A stretch of DNA of 64,000 bases from Chitinophagaceae bacterium UBA4857 (GCA_002399735.1 DHEF01000054.1:1362-65361), one strand, 5' to 3'; shown: positions 37,833-46,934, numbered from the stretch's first letter. A program made the numbers and translations. The notes: generated from the letters alone by a model not told the origin.

Positions 37833-38557
37833 AAAAAAGACTCTGCCACCAGTCCAAAATTTATCAGCAGGTTTTCCCTCTCCGTTCTGCTAATGTAATT
37901 ATAGGTTAATGCCGATGTAAGGCTTAGCCATCTTCTTAACTTAACCGATACGGCTGCATTCGATCGTACGATGTAATCATCAAATCTTTCAAACGAAGGT
38001 TGCCAGAAGTGCATGCCTTCAATAGTAACAATATTGTTTATTATCCACTTATGTTTTAACCTGAACGAATTTCGTACCGTCTGGTAACTTTCGGTTTCTT
38101 TCAACGTATTAGTAAGCTTACTGGTCTCGTACATAATACCATTACTGGCAACAACCTCCAGTTCTTTTTTATTTACAATATTCCATCCTATACCCCCGCC
38201 TACCTGAAACTGGTGCTTAATTTTTAACGAATAACTACTTAAAAAAGATGCCAACCCCCAGTAATAAATTTTACGTTGATTTTTTAATACATCTGCATTA
38301 AACGCCGAAGAAAAATCGTTGTTAGACAAAACACTATTTTGCCTGCCATAAATCCAAGAGCTGGTACTATTAAACGTCATCACTTTTTTATTCATACTTA
38401 AACTAAGCGCATTTGTAAGTACAAACGAATTTCTGTCGTTGGTTTTATTAATAATACCGGTTGTACCATACTTTGCATAATAATGGGTAGAATCGTTAAA
38501 CTGCGCCAAACCAACATTACTTATAACTAAAATGATTGCAACAAATAAAAACTTCAT
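37829..38557 (-). CDS. DUF481-like outer-membrane beta-barrel protein
   Basis: From the ATG at 38557 this gives 242 residues: a signal peptide (about 1-18, MKFLFVAIILVISNVGLAQ) and then alternating amphipathic strands rich in aromatics, typical of DUF481 (GTTGIINKTNDRNSFVLTNALSLSMN, FQVGGGIGWNIVNKKELEVVASNGIMYE, LRRWLSLTSALTYNYISR). These proteins are small outer-membrane barrels of unknown function, often induced by salt or envelope stress in other phyla. The longer frame from 38656 is rejected because its first 33 codons run through an R1 repeat and would hide the signal peptide. Confidence 0.78.
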   Translation of the reverse strand: MKFLFVAIILVISNVGLAQFNDSTHYYAKYGTTGIINKTNDRNSFVLTNALSLSMNKKVMTFNSTSSWIYGRQNSVLSNNDFSSAFNADVLKNQRKIYYWGLASFLSSYSLKIKHQFQVGGGIGWNIVNKKELEVVASNGIMYETSKLTNTLKETESYQTVRNSFRLKHKWIINNIVTIEGMHFWQPSFERFDDYIVRSNAAVSVKLRRWLSLTSALTYNYISRTERENLLINFGLVAESFF

Positions 38558-38607
38558 ACCCTGCAAAGATAAAAAACATTTTTTTGAGCCCAACTTCAGT
38601 TCCCTGA

Positions 38608-38735
38608 TGCCCCCAACCCCTAAAGGGGCGTCCGGTTGCGTCGCACTCTTGTGCACCTGTAACTTTACTCAGCATTGTGCAAGGTGTACTCCGACTTGTC
38701 GGTGGTACTCTTATAATTCTATTCGGCAATTGGCA
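38608..38735 (+). repeat. Intergenic repeat R1 copy, with purine/pyrimidine hairpin
   Basis: CCCCCAACCCCTAAAGGGGC precedes GTTGCGTCGCACTCTTGTGC, then CAGCATTGTGCAAGGTGTAC, a CCGACTTGTCGG palindrome and the TAATTCTATTCGGCA end. It is most like the copy at 9124. The rest of the 352-base gap (38736-38909) is AT-rich with nothing supportable. Confidence 0.75.
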
Positions 38736-38909
38736 ATACGCTGCTTTAATACACAGTATTACATATATGCGCAAAGTAAAAAAAGCATTCTCCAAATTAG
38801 TTTATAAACTAACCTTAAAAATATTTTTTAAAAAATTTGAAAAATTATGTAACAAATAAACCTTAGCACATACTAACTAGTAAAATAAAAAAAATTAAAA
38901 GAAGCAGAT

Positions 38910-39761
38910 ATGAAAAAAGTTATTGCCTTGGTAGCATTTGTATGTTTAGGTTTTTCGTTAATGGCACAAAAGCATCAAAACAGTTTATTATGGAAGGTAG
39001 AAGGAAAAAATTTGAAAGAAGCATCTTACCTGTTTGGAACTGTACATATGATATGTGCCGATAGCTTTTATATGCCTGAAAAAGTAAAAAAGGCAATAGA
39101 AAAAACCAAACAAAGTTATTTGGAAATAAATATGGCCAGCCCTGATTTTGCAAAAGAGGCCCAGTTACATATGAAAGGCGAGAAAACCATTTCCTCGCAA
39201 ATAAGTAATACCGAATCTACATATATTGATAGTATTTTAAAACAAAAAGTAGGCATACCATTAACAAAGGTTGACAGTATAAAGCCACTCATTCTAATGA
39301 GCATGATGATGCAACAGGATTTTAAATGTCCGATTGTAAGTTTTGAACAGGAAATAGTGAATCTTACACATAAGAAAAACCAACAGGTATATGGCTTATC
39401 ATCTGTGCAAGAGCAATACTCCTTTATGGATAGGATAGTAAGTGCAAAAGACTTTGCCGCTGTTTTAGCCAGTATGGAGGCGTATAATATTCAGGATATG
39501 ATTAAAGATGTTTATGAATATTATAAAAAGGAAGATGTAGTAGGTTTGAATAAAATGATGGAAGTTTTTAATACAACCAATCCGGATGCATACCATTACC
39601 TGCTTACTATTCGTAATAATTTATGGGTGGATCGCTTACCGGAAATTATGCAAAAAGATGCCACTTTTATTGCCGTAGGCAGTGCTCATTTATCAGGAGA
39701 TACAGGCATGATTAAATTATTACAAGCCAAAGGTTATAAAGTAACGCCGGTTTTTAAATAG
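38910..39761 (+). CDS. TraB/GumN-family protein
   Basis: The 283-residue protein has a signal peptide (about 1-20, SLMAQ) and the two conserved TraB/GumN blocks: ASYLFGTVHMICAD near the N-terminus and FIAVGSAHLSGDTGMIKLLQAKGYKV at the C-terminus. The GxxH motifs (GTVH, GSAH) are the putative metal-binding residues of the Tiki-like metalloprotease fold. A role as a periplasmic protease or quality-control factor is suggested for the family but not established. It precedes the sigma factor gene by 93 bases on the same strand; co-transcription is possible. Confidence 0.85.
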   Translation: MKKVIALVAFVCLGFSLMAQKHQNSLLWKVEGKNLKEASYLFGTVHMICADSFYMPEKVKKAIEKTKQSYLEINMASPDFAKEAQLHMKGEKTISSQISNTESTYIDSILKQKVGIPLTKVDSIKPLILMSMMMQQDFKCPIVSFEQEIVNLTHKKNQQVYGLSSVQEQYSFMDRIVSAKDFAAVLASMEAYNIQDMIKDVYEYYKKEDVVGLNKMMEVFNTTNPDAYHYLLTIRNNLWVDRLPEIMQKDATFIAVGSAHLSGDTGMIKLLQAKGYKVTPVFK

Positions 39762-39854
39762 TAAACAACAGTAGTTTTGCAAATGGTTAGCAGGCAAACA
39801 TATTAACCTGCTAACTTTATTTTTACATCAACAAGTGAACCTCTAAATAATATT

Positions 39855-40355
39855 GTGAATCGGGAACAGGATTTTTTACAAAAGATTGAGCAGCATAAAG
39901 GCGTCATTTATAAAGTAGCCCGTATGTACATGAGCGATCCTGACGATCAAAACGATTTGTTTCAGGAGATAGTTTTACAGCTATGGAAATCATACGAAAG
40001 CTTTAGAGGCGGCAGCCAGTTTAGCACCTGGATGTATAGGGTAGCCATTAATACGGCTATGGTATTTTTAAAAAAAGAAACTAAAAGAAAAAGTAATTAT
40101 ACCGGTGTTATAACAGATGAAATAGCCGCAGAAGAATATAACCCGGTTAAAGAAACGCAGTTATCGTATTTCTACGAAGCCGTACAAGATTTGAATGTGG
40201 TGGAAAAAGCATTAATCTTTCTTTTTTTAGAAGGCCAGTCGCATAAAGATATAGCTGCCAACCTTGGCCTTACCGAGGTAAATACCAGGGTTAAACTAAC
40301 CAGGACAAAAGAAAAATTACAAGAAATTATTAAAGCAAAGGGTTATGAATTTTGA
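39855..40355 (+). CDS. ECF-type RNA polymerase sigma factor
   Basis: This 166-residue sigma-70-family protein has region 2 at about 25-85 (DPDDQNDLFQEIVLQLWKSY, GGSQFSTWMYRVAINTAM) and region 4 at about 120-160 (LFLEGQSHKDIAANLGLTEVNTRVKLTRTKEKL). The start is a GTG at 39855, the only codon that keeps the full region 1.2/2 helix. The gene overlaps the next one by 11 bases, so the membrane protein encoded there is its likely partner. The target promoters are unknown. Confidence 0.92.
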   Translation: MNREQDFLQKIEQHKGVIYKVARMYMSDPDDQNDLFQEIVLQLWKSYESFRGGSQFSTWMYRVAINTAMVFLKKETKRKSNYTGVITDEIAAEEYNPVKETQLSYFYEAVQDLNVVEKALIFLFLEGQSHKDIAANLGLTEVNTRVKLTRTKEKLQEIIKAKGYEF

Positions 40356-40968
40356 TAAATTACAGGAACAGTGGAATAACAGCAACGAAAGCAATATTCA
40401 ACTTCCGACAAAGCTGGATAAAATAAAGGAGGCGCATACCCCCATTGATGAGGTAAGAAAAAACATGCGCAGGGAGTTTTTTACGCAGGCAGTTTGTTTG
40501 ATAATATTAGGCTTTTCGCCGGTTATATTTAATTTTCCGCCACAGTTAACCACCGCTTTTATTTTTACCTATGGCTTAGCGGTGGCTTTTACAGTATATT
40601 ATTTTTATAAATTTTTTAAGTTTTATAAACACTCCTACGATTTAAGTTTTGACAGCCGAAAAAACCTGTTGTGGTTTTATTATGAACTAAAACTTAATAT
40701 TGAGTTATACAAAGCACTCACCTATATTTTATTTTTTATTGGCTTTGGCTTTGGCGTAATGGCCTATATGATATTAAAAAACACAGGTGTATCCGTTAAA
40801 GATGCTGACTTTTTAATACTTTTTGAAAATAAAATGATATTAATAGTGACAATAATTATTATAATGGCCTTATCATTTGCAGGTGCCGAATATTGGCCGG
40901 AATATTATTACGGCAAAAATTTAAAGAAGGTGAAATCTATATTAGATCAACTAGACGAAGAAAATTAA
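40345..40968 (+). CDS. Four-helix membrane protein, possible anti-sigma factor
   Basis: This 207-residue protein is not a recognised anti-sigma family member. It has a soluble N-terminus of about 45 residues (NFDKLQEQWNNSN...), then four hydrophobic helices at about 50-67, 70-88, 128-147 and 165-182, and a charged C-terminus. Overlap with the sigma gene and the cytoplasmic N-terminus fit the sigma/anti-sigma arrangement, where the N-terminus would hold the sigma factor. No zinc-binding HxxxCxxC motif is visible, so it is not a ZAS-type anti-sigma. Function is inferred from position only. Confidence 0.72.
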   Translation: MNFDKLQEQWNNSNESNIQLPTKLDKIKEAHTPIDEVRKNMRREFFTQAVCLIILGFSPVIFNFPPQLTTAFIFTYGLAVAFTVYYFYKFFKFYKHSYDLSFDSRKNLLWFYYELKLNIELYKALTYILFFIGFGFGVMAYMILKNTGVSVKDADFLILFENKMILIVTIIIIMALSFAGAEYWPEYYYGKNLKKVKSILDQLDEEN

Positions 40969-41012
40969 TAGCAACCCCAAAAAACAGGTTACTATTAAAA
41001 AGAAGGGCACTT

Positions 41013-41203
41013 GCGTTGTGGGTGAGGGATGGAAGCGGCATCCTTTTGCCAAGCATGGGGCAAGGCAGCGCAGGACAAAAGATACAGCATAACCTTCGCA
41101 TAAAGCAATTTACATTGCTTTATGCGAAGGTTACTAACGCAGTTACCCGGCCCTTTATTGGTAAACAAGCTGAGGTACGAAGTTTGGTTGCCAATAAAGG
41201 GAC
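41013..41203 (-). repeat. Intergenic element R3, copy 2 (inverted)
   Basis: Read on the minus strand it goes GGGTGTCCCTTTATTGG, GGGCCGGGTAAC, an almost perfect 18-bp hairpin (ACCTTCGCATAAAGCAAT with its complement around GTAA), GTTATGCTGTATCTTTTG, GGCAAAAGGATGCCGCTTCC and ATCCCTCACCC. Order and end sequences match the element at 4722-4910. It fills the 246-base gap between the membrane protein gene and the convergent DUF983 gene. Confidence 0.7.
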
Positions 41204-41214
41204 ACCCATAATAA

Positions 41215-41691
41215 TTACCAGTTATTCATTTGATCTTTATTGGTTCTTTCGGTACGTTCCGGCGGATTGGTGCGCCAGTTTTTATCGTAACGTACAAAAA
41301 AAGCTAACCAGATGCTGCGAGCCAAACGCATTAATAATGGCTGCAGCACCAGCAACAATAGCGCATTAAATACCAACCAATAAATAAAGCGGTTGTCGTA
41401 TATACTTAGTCCCACAAAAATATACCACGCAATTAATGATGCCACACTTAATGCTATAGACATGGCATAACTAACATAACTGGAGCCATAATAAAAACCT
41501 ACTTCCAGCTCGAAAGGTTGTTTACACTCAACACATGCTTTATGCATATTAAGTGTTTGTTTTAAGTTGTAAGGGTTACGTGTTACAAACATTTTACCTT
41601 TACGGCATCGTGGACATTTACATTGTAGTGCACTAACAAAACCGGGAATGGGTCTATCGTTAACCAGTGAATTATGCTTAATTTGTTCCAT
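41215..41691 (-). CDS. DUF983 membrane protein with zinc ribbon
   Basis: The 158-residue protein matches DUF983: two cysteine pairs forming a zinc ribbon (CKCPRCRKGKMF and CVECKQPF), followed by YYGSSYVSYAMSIALSVASL and a second helix around FNALLLLVLQPLL. Two membrane spans are expected. The function is unknown. It ends just after the R3 element, and the AraC gene upstream on the same strand is five bases away, so the two form an operon. Confidence 0.88.
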   Translation of the reverse strand: MEQIKHNSLVNDRPIPGFVSALQCKCPRCRKGKMFVTRNPYNLKQTLNMHKACVECKQPFELEVGFYYGSSYVSYAMSIALSVASLIAWYIFVGLSIYDNRFIYWLVFNALLLLVLQPLLMRLARSIWLAFFVRYDKNWRTNPPERTERTNKDQMNNW

Positions 41692-41696
41692 AATAT

Positions 41697-42587
41697 TTAT
41701 TTTGAAAACTGTTTCCTGAAATCGTCAGGCGTAATCAGTTCATATTTTTTAAAAAAGCGGTTGAAGTATGAGTTGTCCTGAAAATTAAGTTCGTACGCAA
41801 TTTCGGTTGCAGTAAGATTTACATTTGTCAGCAAACGTTTAGCTTCCAGCAAAACCCTGTCCCGTATTAATTCTCCGGCTGTTTTACCCAATAAATCCTG
41901 ACAGAGTGCATTTAAATGATTGGGCGTTACATACAAAAGATCGGCATACTCCTTCGGTAGTTTTATATCCTTATAATGTTTATCAATTAATCTGCGGAAA
42001 TTATTTAGCAGGGTTAACTTTTGCTTGGGCACCTGCGTTTGTTGACGTTGCTGCATATGCATATCCATTAACAACAACAATTGTAAAAGCGTAACTCTTA
42101 TTAAATCATAAGACGGTATTTCTTTCTTATATAACTCAATCAGGTTTTCAAAAATTTGTTGCACTTTGGCCTGTATATCAGGAGCTAACTGAAAAACACC
42201 ATCGGCACTATTACCTGAAAAAAAAGAAAATCCGTCCAGGTAATACTGATTAAATAAAAAGTTTTTTAAAAAATTTTCAGAAAAATTAATAACATAACCA
42301 GTAATCGGTGCTGTAAAATGCCAGCTATGTACCTGACCGGGAATCATAGCATACACTTGTTGCGGTTTTACATTGTAGCGGTTAAAGTCAATAGTATGCG
42401 AACCTTTACCATCTTTAAAAAGTACCAGATGATAAAATGTATGTCGGTGTGGAAAATGTAAATGCTGATAATGTTTATGCAGGTAATCGGAAAATTGTTC
42501 TGCCTGAAAATCAGCCTGTGTAAGCTGCTCTGCTTTTAAGTGTTGTATATTGTAAACCGGGATTTTCTTCGGCATCATTAACCACAT
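41697..42587 (-). CDS. AraC-family transcriptional regulator with cupin sensor domain
   Basis: This 296-residue regulator has an N-terminal cupin (about 25-165: HLHFPHRHTFYHLVLFKDGKG, QVYAMIPGQVHSW) and a C-terminal AraC HTH domain (about 195-295: LPKEYADLLYVTPNHLNALC, GKTAGELIRDRVLLEAKRLL, IAYELNFQDNSYFNRFFKKY). Such proteins respond to small effectors; this one is not obviously tied to a target here beyond the DUF983 gene five bases downstream. The start could also be at 42578 or 42575; the difference is four residues at most. Confidence 0.88.
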   Translation of the reverse strand: MWLMMPKKIPVYNIQHLKAEQLTQADFQAEQFSDYLHKHYQHLHFPHRHTFYHLVLFKDGKGSHTIDFNRYNVKPQQVYAMIPGQVHSWHFTAPITGYVINFSENFLKNFLFNQYYLDGFSFFSGNSADGVFQLAPDIQAKVQQIFENLIELYKKEIPSYDLIRVTLLQLLLLMDMHMQQRQQTQVPKQKLTLLNNFRRLIDKHYKDIKLPKEYADLLYVTPNHLNALCQDLLGKTAGELIRDRVLLEAKRLLTNVNLTATEIAYELNFQDNSYFNRFFKKYELITPDDFRKQFSK

Positions 42588-42788
42588 TTAATAATGCAAA
42601 GTTAGTTTTATTATACTGCCCGCTACTGCACAAAAGTACCCTATTATGGTACTTTTTACTGAAAATTATAATTTATGCTTATTTGTATTTTTGGCAGACA
42701 GTATAAAATGTCAGAGCCGTTTTAGAAATGAAAATTGTGCAAATAAAATATAAAACACGAATTTTGTATACATTAATCTATTTCACCG

Positions 42789-43064
42789 ATGCCATTTTAC
42801 GCTTTAACCTATATAACCGTTGATGATTTTGCCAATAAACGTACACCTTTCAGAGAACAACATTTGAAACTTGCCAGGGAGTTTTTTGATAATAAAATAT
42901 TGATTATGGGGGGCTCGATGCAACCCGCCATTGAAGCATTGCTCATATTTAATTGTGATACCGAGGATACCGTAAAACTTTTTATGCAACAAGACCCTTA
43001 TGTACAAGAAGGCTTAGTTAAAGCCTGGTATATACGAGAATGGAATGTTGTAATTGGTGGCTGA
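42789..43064 (+). CDS. YciI-like protein
   Basis: This 91-residue ferredoxin-like protein has the YciI pattern: YALTYITVDD, the conserved histidine in REQHLKLARE, LIMGGSMQP, and the QDPYVQEGLVKAWYIREWNVV end with the conserved aspartate. Relatives include dehydrochlorinases and proteins of unknown role. It stands alone, divergent from the AraC gene and convergent with the T9SS protein gene, sharing a bidirectional terminator. Confidence 0.85.
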   Translation: MPFYALTYITVDDFANKRTPFREQHLKLAREFFDNKILIMGGSMQPAIEALLIFNCDTEDTVKLFMQQDPYVQEGLVKAWYIREWNVVIGG

Positions 43065-43087
43065 CAATTACATTTTAATATAATAAA

Positions 43088-43123
43088 AAACAAAGGGCAA
43101 CCATACGGCCGCCCTTTGTTTTA
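43088..43123. terminator. Bidirectional terminator between YciI and T9SS-protein genes
   Basis: ACAAAGGGC pairs with GCCCTTTGT around a 12-base loop. It has an A-run upstream and a T-run downstream, so it serves both convergent genes. Confidence 0.88.
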
Positions 43124-43140
43124 GTGAGTTTTTATATTGC

Positions 43141-45921
43141 CTACTGCAATATTATACTCCAGGTTTGTTTTTCTTTATTAGGACCTACTAATAAAATTTT
43201 GTACAAACCCGGCATTATATTTTTATTGATAGCTAAAGACTGGGGTGTAGTACCACCACTATGTACTAACCTGCTTTGTTGCAATACCTGACCCGAGGTG
43301 CTGATAACACTTATATGATACTCACCCGCTACCGCTTTGGTAAACTGTATTTGTGCAGTATTTCGTGTTAACGGATTTGGATAAATAAGTATGTTTTTAA
43401 CGCCGTTGCTGTTAAAGTTGATACGCACAATAGATGAGTAATGTGTTGTACCATTTTGATGTACTTCTTTAATACGGTAAAAGTTATTACCGTTTAAAGG
43501 TTCAGCATCTAACCACTCGTAGTTATTAGCGTCGTTACCATTATTGGCAACGGGTACTGTGTGTACAAGTGTAAAGTTGCTTCCATTTGCCGAACGTTCA
43601 ACTTCATATCTCACGGTTGATTGCTCATTGTATGCCTCCCAGGCTACTTTAACACCATTACTTAACTGCGTAGCTTTAATACTGCCACCGGTAATGGGTA
43701 GTATATCGCTAACAATTATATTAGCAACAGCTGAGAAAGCTTCTACACAAATTCCATTTTTTACAACCACTCTGTAATCGGTATTAACAACAAGATTATT
43801 TACCGTTAAACTATTGGTCGTATTAGCAATACTGGTATGGGTAGCAAAATTATCTGTTGATGATTGCCACTCCACAATATTGCCAATGTAATTATTAACG
43901 GTTAAAGTTGTTGTATGATCGCCAATTTGTACTATGCCGCCTCCATCTACTGCGCCACCAACACTGGTAGCGTATACGGTAGCAGGCACTGCCGCTCTGT
44001 ATTGGGTAGCACAACCGGTAACACCGCCTACTGCTACATAATATGTTCTGCTTTCCGTTAAAGCCGGCGTATTATAAGTAGTGCCCGTATTAATTACTGT
44101 TGCAGAAATATCATCGGCATACCAGTTAATAGTACCACTTGTAGCCGTTGCAGAAAGTGTTACGCTTCCACCGCTGCAAATTTCGGCAGGTGTGGTAGAT
44201 GATATACCCGCAACCGTTACAGTGGCTGCCGCAGAAGTTGTGGCTGTACATCCGCCGCCGCCACTAACCAGTAAACGATAGTTTATAGTGCCCGTTGCAT
44301 CAGTTGGGGGTACATAACTGCTTAAATGGGCATCCGGTATATTTTGAAAAGCACCGGAAGCATTGCTTTGCCATTGATAATAGGTATTAGCTCCCGCACC
44401 GGTAAGTGTTGAAGTAAGTTGTAACGGATTATTTAAACAGGTTGTTGTACCACCATTAACCGTTACTGTTGTTGGGGATGAATAAGCTGATACAGCTATA
44501 GTAAAGCTATTGCTAAACGCAATACCCGGATTATCAGTTTCCGTTACCCGCACACGGTATTGGTTGCCGCTTTCCGGAGCAGTAACATTTGTCACTGTTA
44601 ATTTATCTTCCGTAACACCACTGTATTTTGTACTGTTAGCAATATCGGTCCATGTACCCCCATTGTCGGTAGAACGTTGCCATTGGTAACTGATAGCACC
44701 ACCACCGGCAGCAGTAGCTATTACCGACATAGTGGCGTTACCACCTGCACAAACATTGGTATTTGATAAGTCAAGGTTCCTGTTTACCGTTGGTGTAAGA
44801 TTAATACTATTGGTATTGTAAGCTACAAATGCATAGTCACTGTTTCCGCTTGGCGTTATACGTAAAGCTCTTACTTGTGAAGCATTAGCAGGAGTAATAC
44901 CAAAGTCTGATAAGCGAAATGCAATTACACGTATTGGTCTCGTACTATCATTTACATCTACTGGTGGCCTGGCCGAATAAGGCTTACCTGTATTGTATGG
45001 TACATTGGGCGTTAAACGGAAAAGATCCAGATAATAATCACCCATTTTAGACAAGTAAGTCATATTCTGGCTTATTTCGTTTCCAATTAATGTGCCGGAT
45101 GCATTAATAAAACCAAAGCGGTCATTAGTGGCATCAGGATTAGCTATCTGTGTAATAATAATATCCGGTTCAACATCATCTATTCTATCTGTCGCTATAT
45201 TGGGAATTTGAAAGGTAAGAATAGCCGTAGTAGGTAAGTTTGTTACTCCCGAACCTAAGTCCAATCCATTTGCTCCATCAACCAATACATCTGCAACAGA
45301 TAAATGCGCAACAGCAGGCGGGTAAATACTATTAGGCCGTCCATCATTTTTTCTGGCTAATGCCATGAACAACGAACTTGTTGTTAACGGTGGCGTGTTG
45401 CCTACAATACCCGCAACCGGCAATGCTCTGAAATTGGCAGGTGTAAAAGTTACACCATTACTACTTAATGCAGCATCGTTAGCACCCGTTGAATAACGTA
45501 CGCCTTTATAAGTAAAGGCCAATAAATTATGCGAAGTATCTGGTCGTACAGTGTTGATTGTAGGCAAATCGGTACGCCAATAGCCTCTAAAATCTGTAAT
45601 AATACCGGTAGTACCCAGTATAAAAGTAAATAGTCCAGGGCCGGTTCCGGTACCGCCTGTTGCTGTTACAGTTACCGTACCAGTTGTACTTGGACCTCTT
45701 GGTGCGACTTGTGCCCTTATTAATGTAGGCGACACAACGGTATACCTCAGTGCATTTACACCACCTATAGTTACCTGGGTTACGCCGGTAAAGCCATTAC
45801 CATTAATAGTAATAACATCGCCTAAACTACCCGATGTGGGAGAATAAGAACTGACAACTGCTTGTGAAAAGGAAAATAATGAGCATAAAATGCTCAAAGA
45901 AAAAGATAGAAATTTCTTCAT
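43141..45921 (-). CDS. Secreted IPT/TIG and Ig-like protein with T9SS sorting domain
   Basis: The 926-residue protein has a signal peptide (about 1-19, LFSFSQ) and an IPT/TIG domain at about 22-105 (SYSPTSGSLGDVITINGNGF, TVTVTATGGTG). A beta-rich region with RPIRVIAFRLSDFGITPANA comes next. It is followed by several PKD/Ig-like repeats (NATMSVIATAAGGGAISYQWQ, NPLQLTSTLTGAGANTYYQW, GSVTLSATATSGTINWY) and a final fibronectin-like segment. The C-terminus (from about 850, ILIYPNPLTRNTAQIQF) is a T9SS sorting domain. It is thus a secreted, probably cell-surface, modular protein; no catalytic domain is visible. Confidence 0.85.
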   Translation of the reverse strand: MKKFLSFSLSILCSLFSFSQAVVSSYSPTSGSLGDVITINGNGFTGVTQVTIGGVNALRYTVVSPTLIRAQVAPRGPSTTGTVTVTATGGTGTGPGLFTFILGTTGIITDFRGYWRTDLPTINTVRPDTSHNLLAFTYKGVRYSTGANDAALSSNGVTFTPANFRALPVAGIVGNTPPLTTSSLFMALARKNDGRPNSIYPPAVAHLSVADVLVDGANGLDLGSGVTNLPTTAILTFQIPNIATDRIDDVEPDIIITQIANPDATNDRFGFINASGTLIGNEISQNMTYLSKMGDYYLDLFRLTPNVPYNTGKPYSARPPVDVNDSTRPIRVIAFRLSDFGITPANASQVRALRITPSGNSDYAFVAYNTNSINLTPTVNRNLDLSNTNVCAGGNATMSVIATAAGGGAISYQWQRSTDNGGTWTDIANSTKYSGVTEDKLTVTNVTAPESGNQYRVRVTETDNPGIAFSNSFTIAVSAYSSPTTVTVNGGTTTCLNNPLQLTSTLTGAGANTYYQWQSNASGAFQNIPDAHLSSYVPPTDATGTINYRLLVSGGGGCTATTSAAATVTVAGISSTTPAEICSGGSVTLSATATSGTINWYADDISATVINTGTTYNTPALTESRTYYVAVGGVTGCATQYRAAVPATVYATSVGGAVDGGGIVQIGDHTTTLTVNNYIGNIVEWQSSTDNFATHTSIANTTNSLTVNNLVVNTDYRVVVKNGICVEAFSAVANIIVSDILPITGGSIKATQLSNGVKVAWEAYNEQSTVRYEVERSANGSNFTLVHTVPVANNGNDANNYEWLDAEPLNGNNFYRIKEVHQNGTTHYSSIVRINFNSNGVKNILIYPNPLTRNTAQIQFTKAVAGEYHISVISTSGQVLQQSRLVHSGGTTPQSLAINKNIMPGLYKILLVGPNKEKQTWSIILQ

Positions 45922-46474
45922 AGTGTTTGATTGATTTGCTACTAAATAATTAACCTTATAAATAATCAGAAAACTTATTGTGAAACACGTAGCATATACG
46001 ATTTTTTAATTCCTGGCAGTAAAAAAGTATAACAAATTTTTGCGTTAAAAGTGTACGGGGAGATTATTTATAAAATAAATACTTAGAAAAATTTTGATGT
46101 TTTTACCTGAATAATTTGATAGAACCTTTGCACAAATTTAGATAGTTGTAATAGCAGAAAATGAGTATTTACCATTAATACTGTAAAAAAAAGCAATTCC
46201 ACAAGGCTATTTTGCACCGTAAATTTACCATGCAAAAAACGGCTCTTAACGTATCCCAACGATAGGTATTGGCTAGCTCTTAAAAGCACATTAGCAATGT
46301 AGGGCTCTTATAAAAAAAGTAAAGCGACGTTGTATTACACAACATCGCTTATTGATCGCTTAGGGCTAAAAACAGTTATACATTGCCAGTATTTCCTCAG
46401 CTCAACAATGATATGCAGTTGAAGTGAGTGACACAAGGGACGAGCATCAGTGTTACTACTGTTGATAACAAAAA
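45922..46474. other. Gene-free stretch with minus-strand terminator-like hairpin and R1 remnant
   Basis: No credible ORF of 60 codons or more is present. At 46322-46350 AAGCGACGTTGT pairs with ACAACATCGCTT (one mismatch); read on the minus strand it is followed by a T-run, so it could end transcription of the small ORF at 46475-46651. At about 46394-46472 there is a reversed, degenerate R1 unit (GTGAGTGACACAAGGGACGA...GTTGATAACAAA). The rest is AT-rich. Confidence 0.55.
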
Positions 46475-46651
46475 TTAATACCCAATATGTCCTTCAATTT
46501 TTTTCTTACATAAAAACAAAAATTCTTCTGGCGTAATTTTGCCTTCAAAAAGATAATTGTACAGTATTTCTTTATCTTGTCTCGGAAGTTTTTTAATCGA
46601 CTCCTTTGTAACCGCATCAATTTCCATCACCTCTAAAATTTGTTTTTCCAT
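46475..46651 (-). CDS. Small ORF of 58 residues, unknown
   Basis: The complete frame ATG (46651) to TAA (46475) encodes a charged, helical peptide starting MEKQILEVMEIDAVTKESIKK and containing KLPRQDKEILYNYLFEGKITPEE. No stop interrupts it, and the amino-acid use is typical of a real small protein rather than of random sequence. It has no signal peptide or membrane segment. A terminator-like hairpin lies about 125 bases downstream on the same strand. Function is not recognised; a small DNA- or protein-binding factor is possible. Confidence 0.6.
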   Translation of the reverse strand: MEKQILEVMEIDAVTKESIKKLPRQDKEILYNYLFEGKITPEEFLFLCKKKIEGHIGY

Positions 46652-46905
46652 ACTACTTAATTATACAGTTTAATAAAACAGGCCAGCAACTATATAATGT
46701 GTTATATATACACAAAGGTAGACCGTTTTTGTTTATTACTTTGTTAAAGCAATAGCATAATAGTACTTTGCCTAAAATACCAATTGACAGTCAAATACTT
46801 ATAATTACGCCAAATACTAATACCCGCCATCGTTTCCGGCAACGTTTGCGTAAAAAAAAGGCTGTATTTGCTTCACCATCAATGTATTTGGGGGTAAACT
46901 TGTAA

Positions 46906-46927
46906 AGTACAAATTAGCTTTTGTACT
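46906..46927. promoter_or_regulatory. Candidate operator upstream of the polygalacturonase gene
   Basis: AGTACAAA (46906-46913), six bases, then TTTGTACT (46920-46927) form a perfect 8-bp inverted repeat that ends seven bases before the first start codon. A related AAAAGTACTT stretch lies just upstream of the GH105 gene (about 48755-48765). LacI-, GntR- or AraC-type regulators bind sites of this form; no such regulator gene lies in the pectin block itself. Confidence 0.5.
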
Positions 46928-46934
46928 AAACGAA

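Noticed and set aside
38517..38859. ORFs of 60-92 codons over the R1 copy
   Set aside because: They are repeat translation; no plausible protein, and they overlap the DUF481 leader.
40893..41369. ORF of 158 codons on the plus strand
   Set aside because: It starts inside the membrane protein gene, crosses R3 and ends antisense to DUF983; no coding character.
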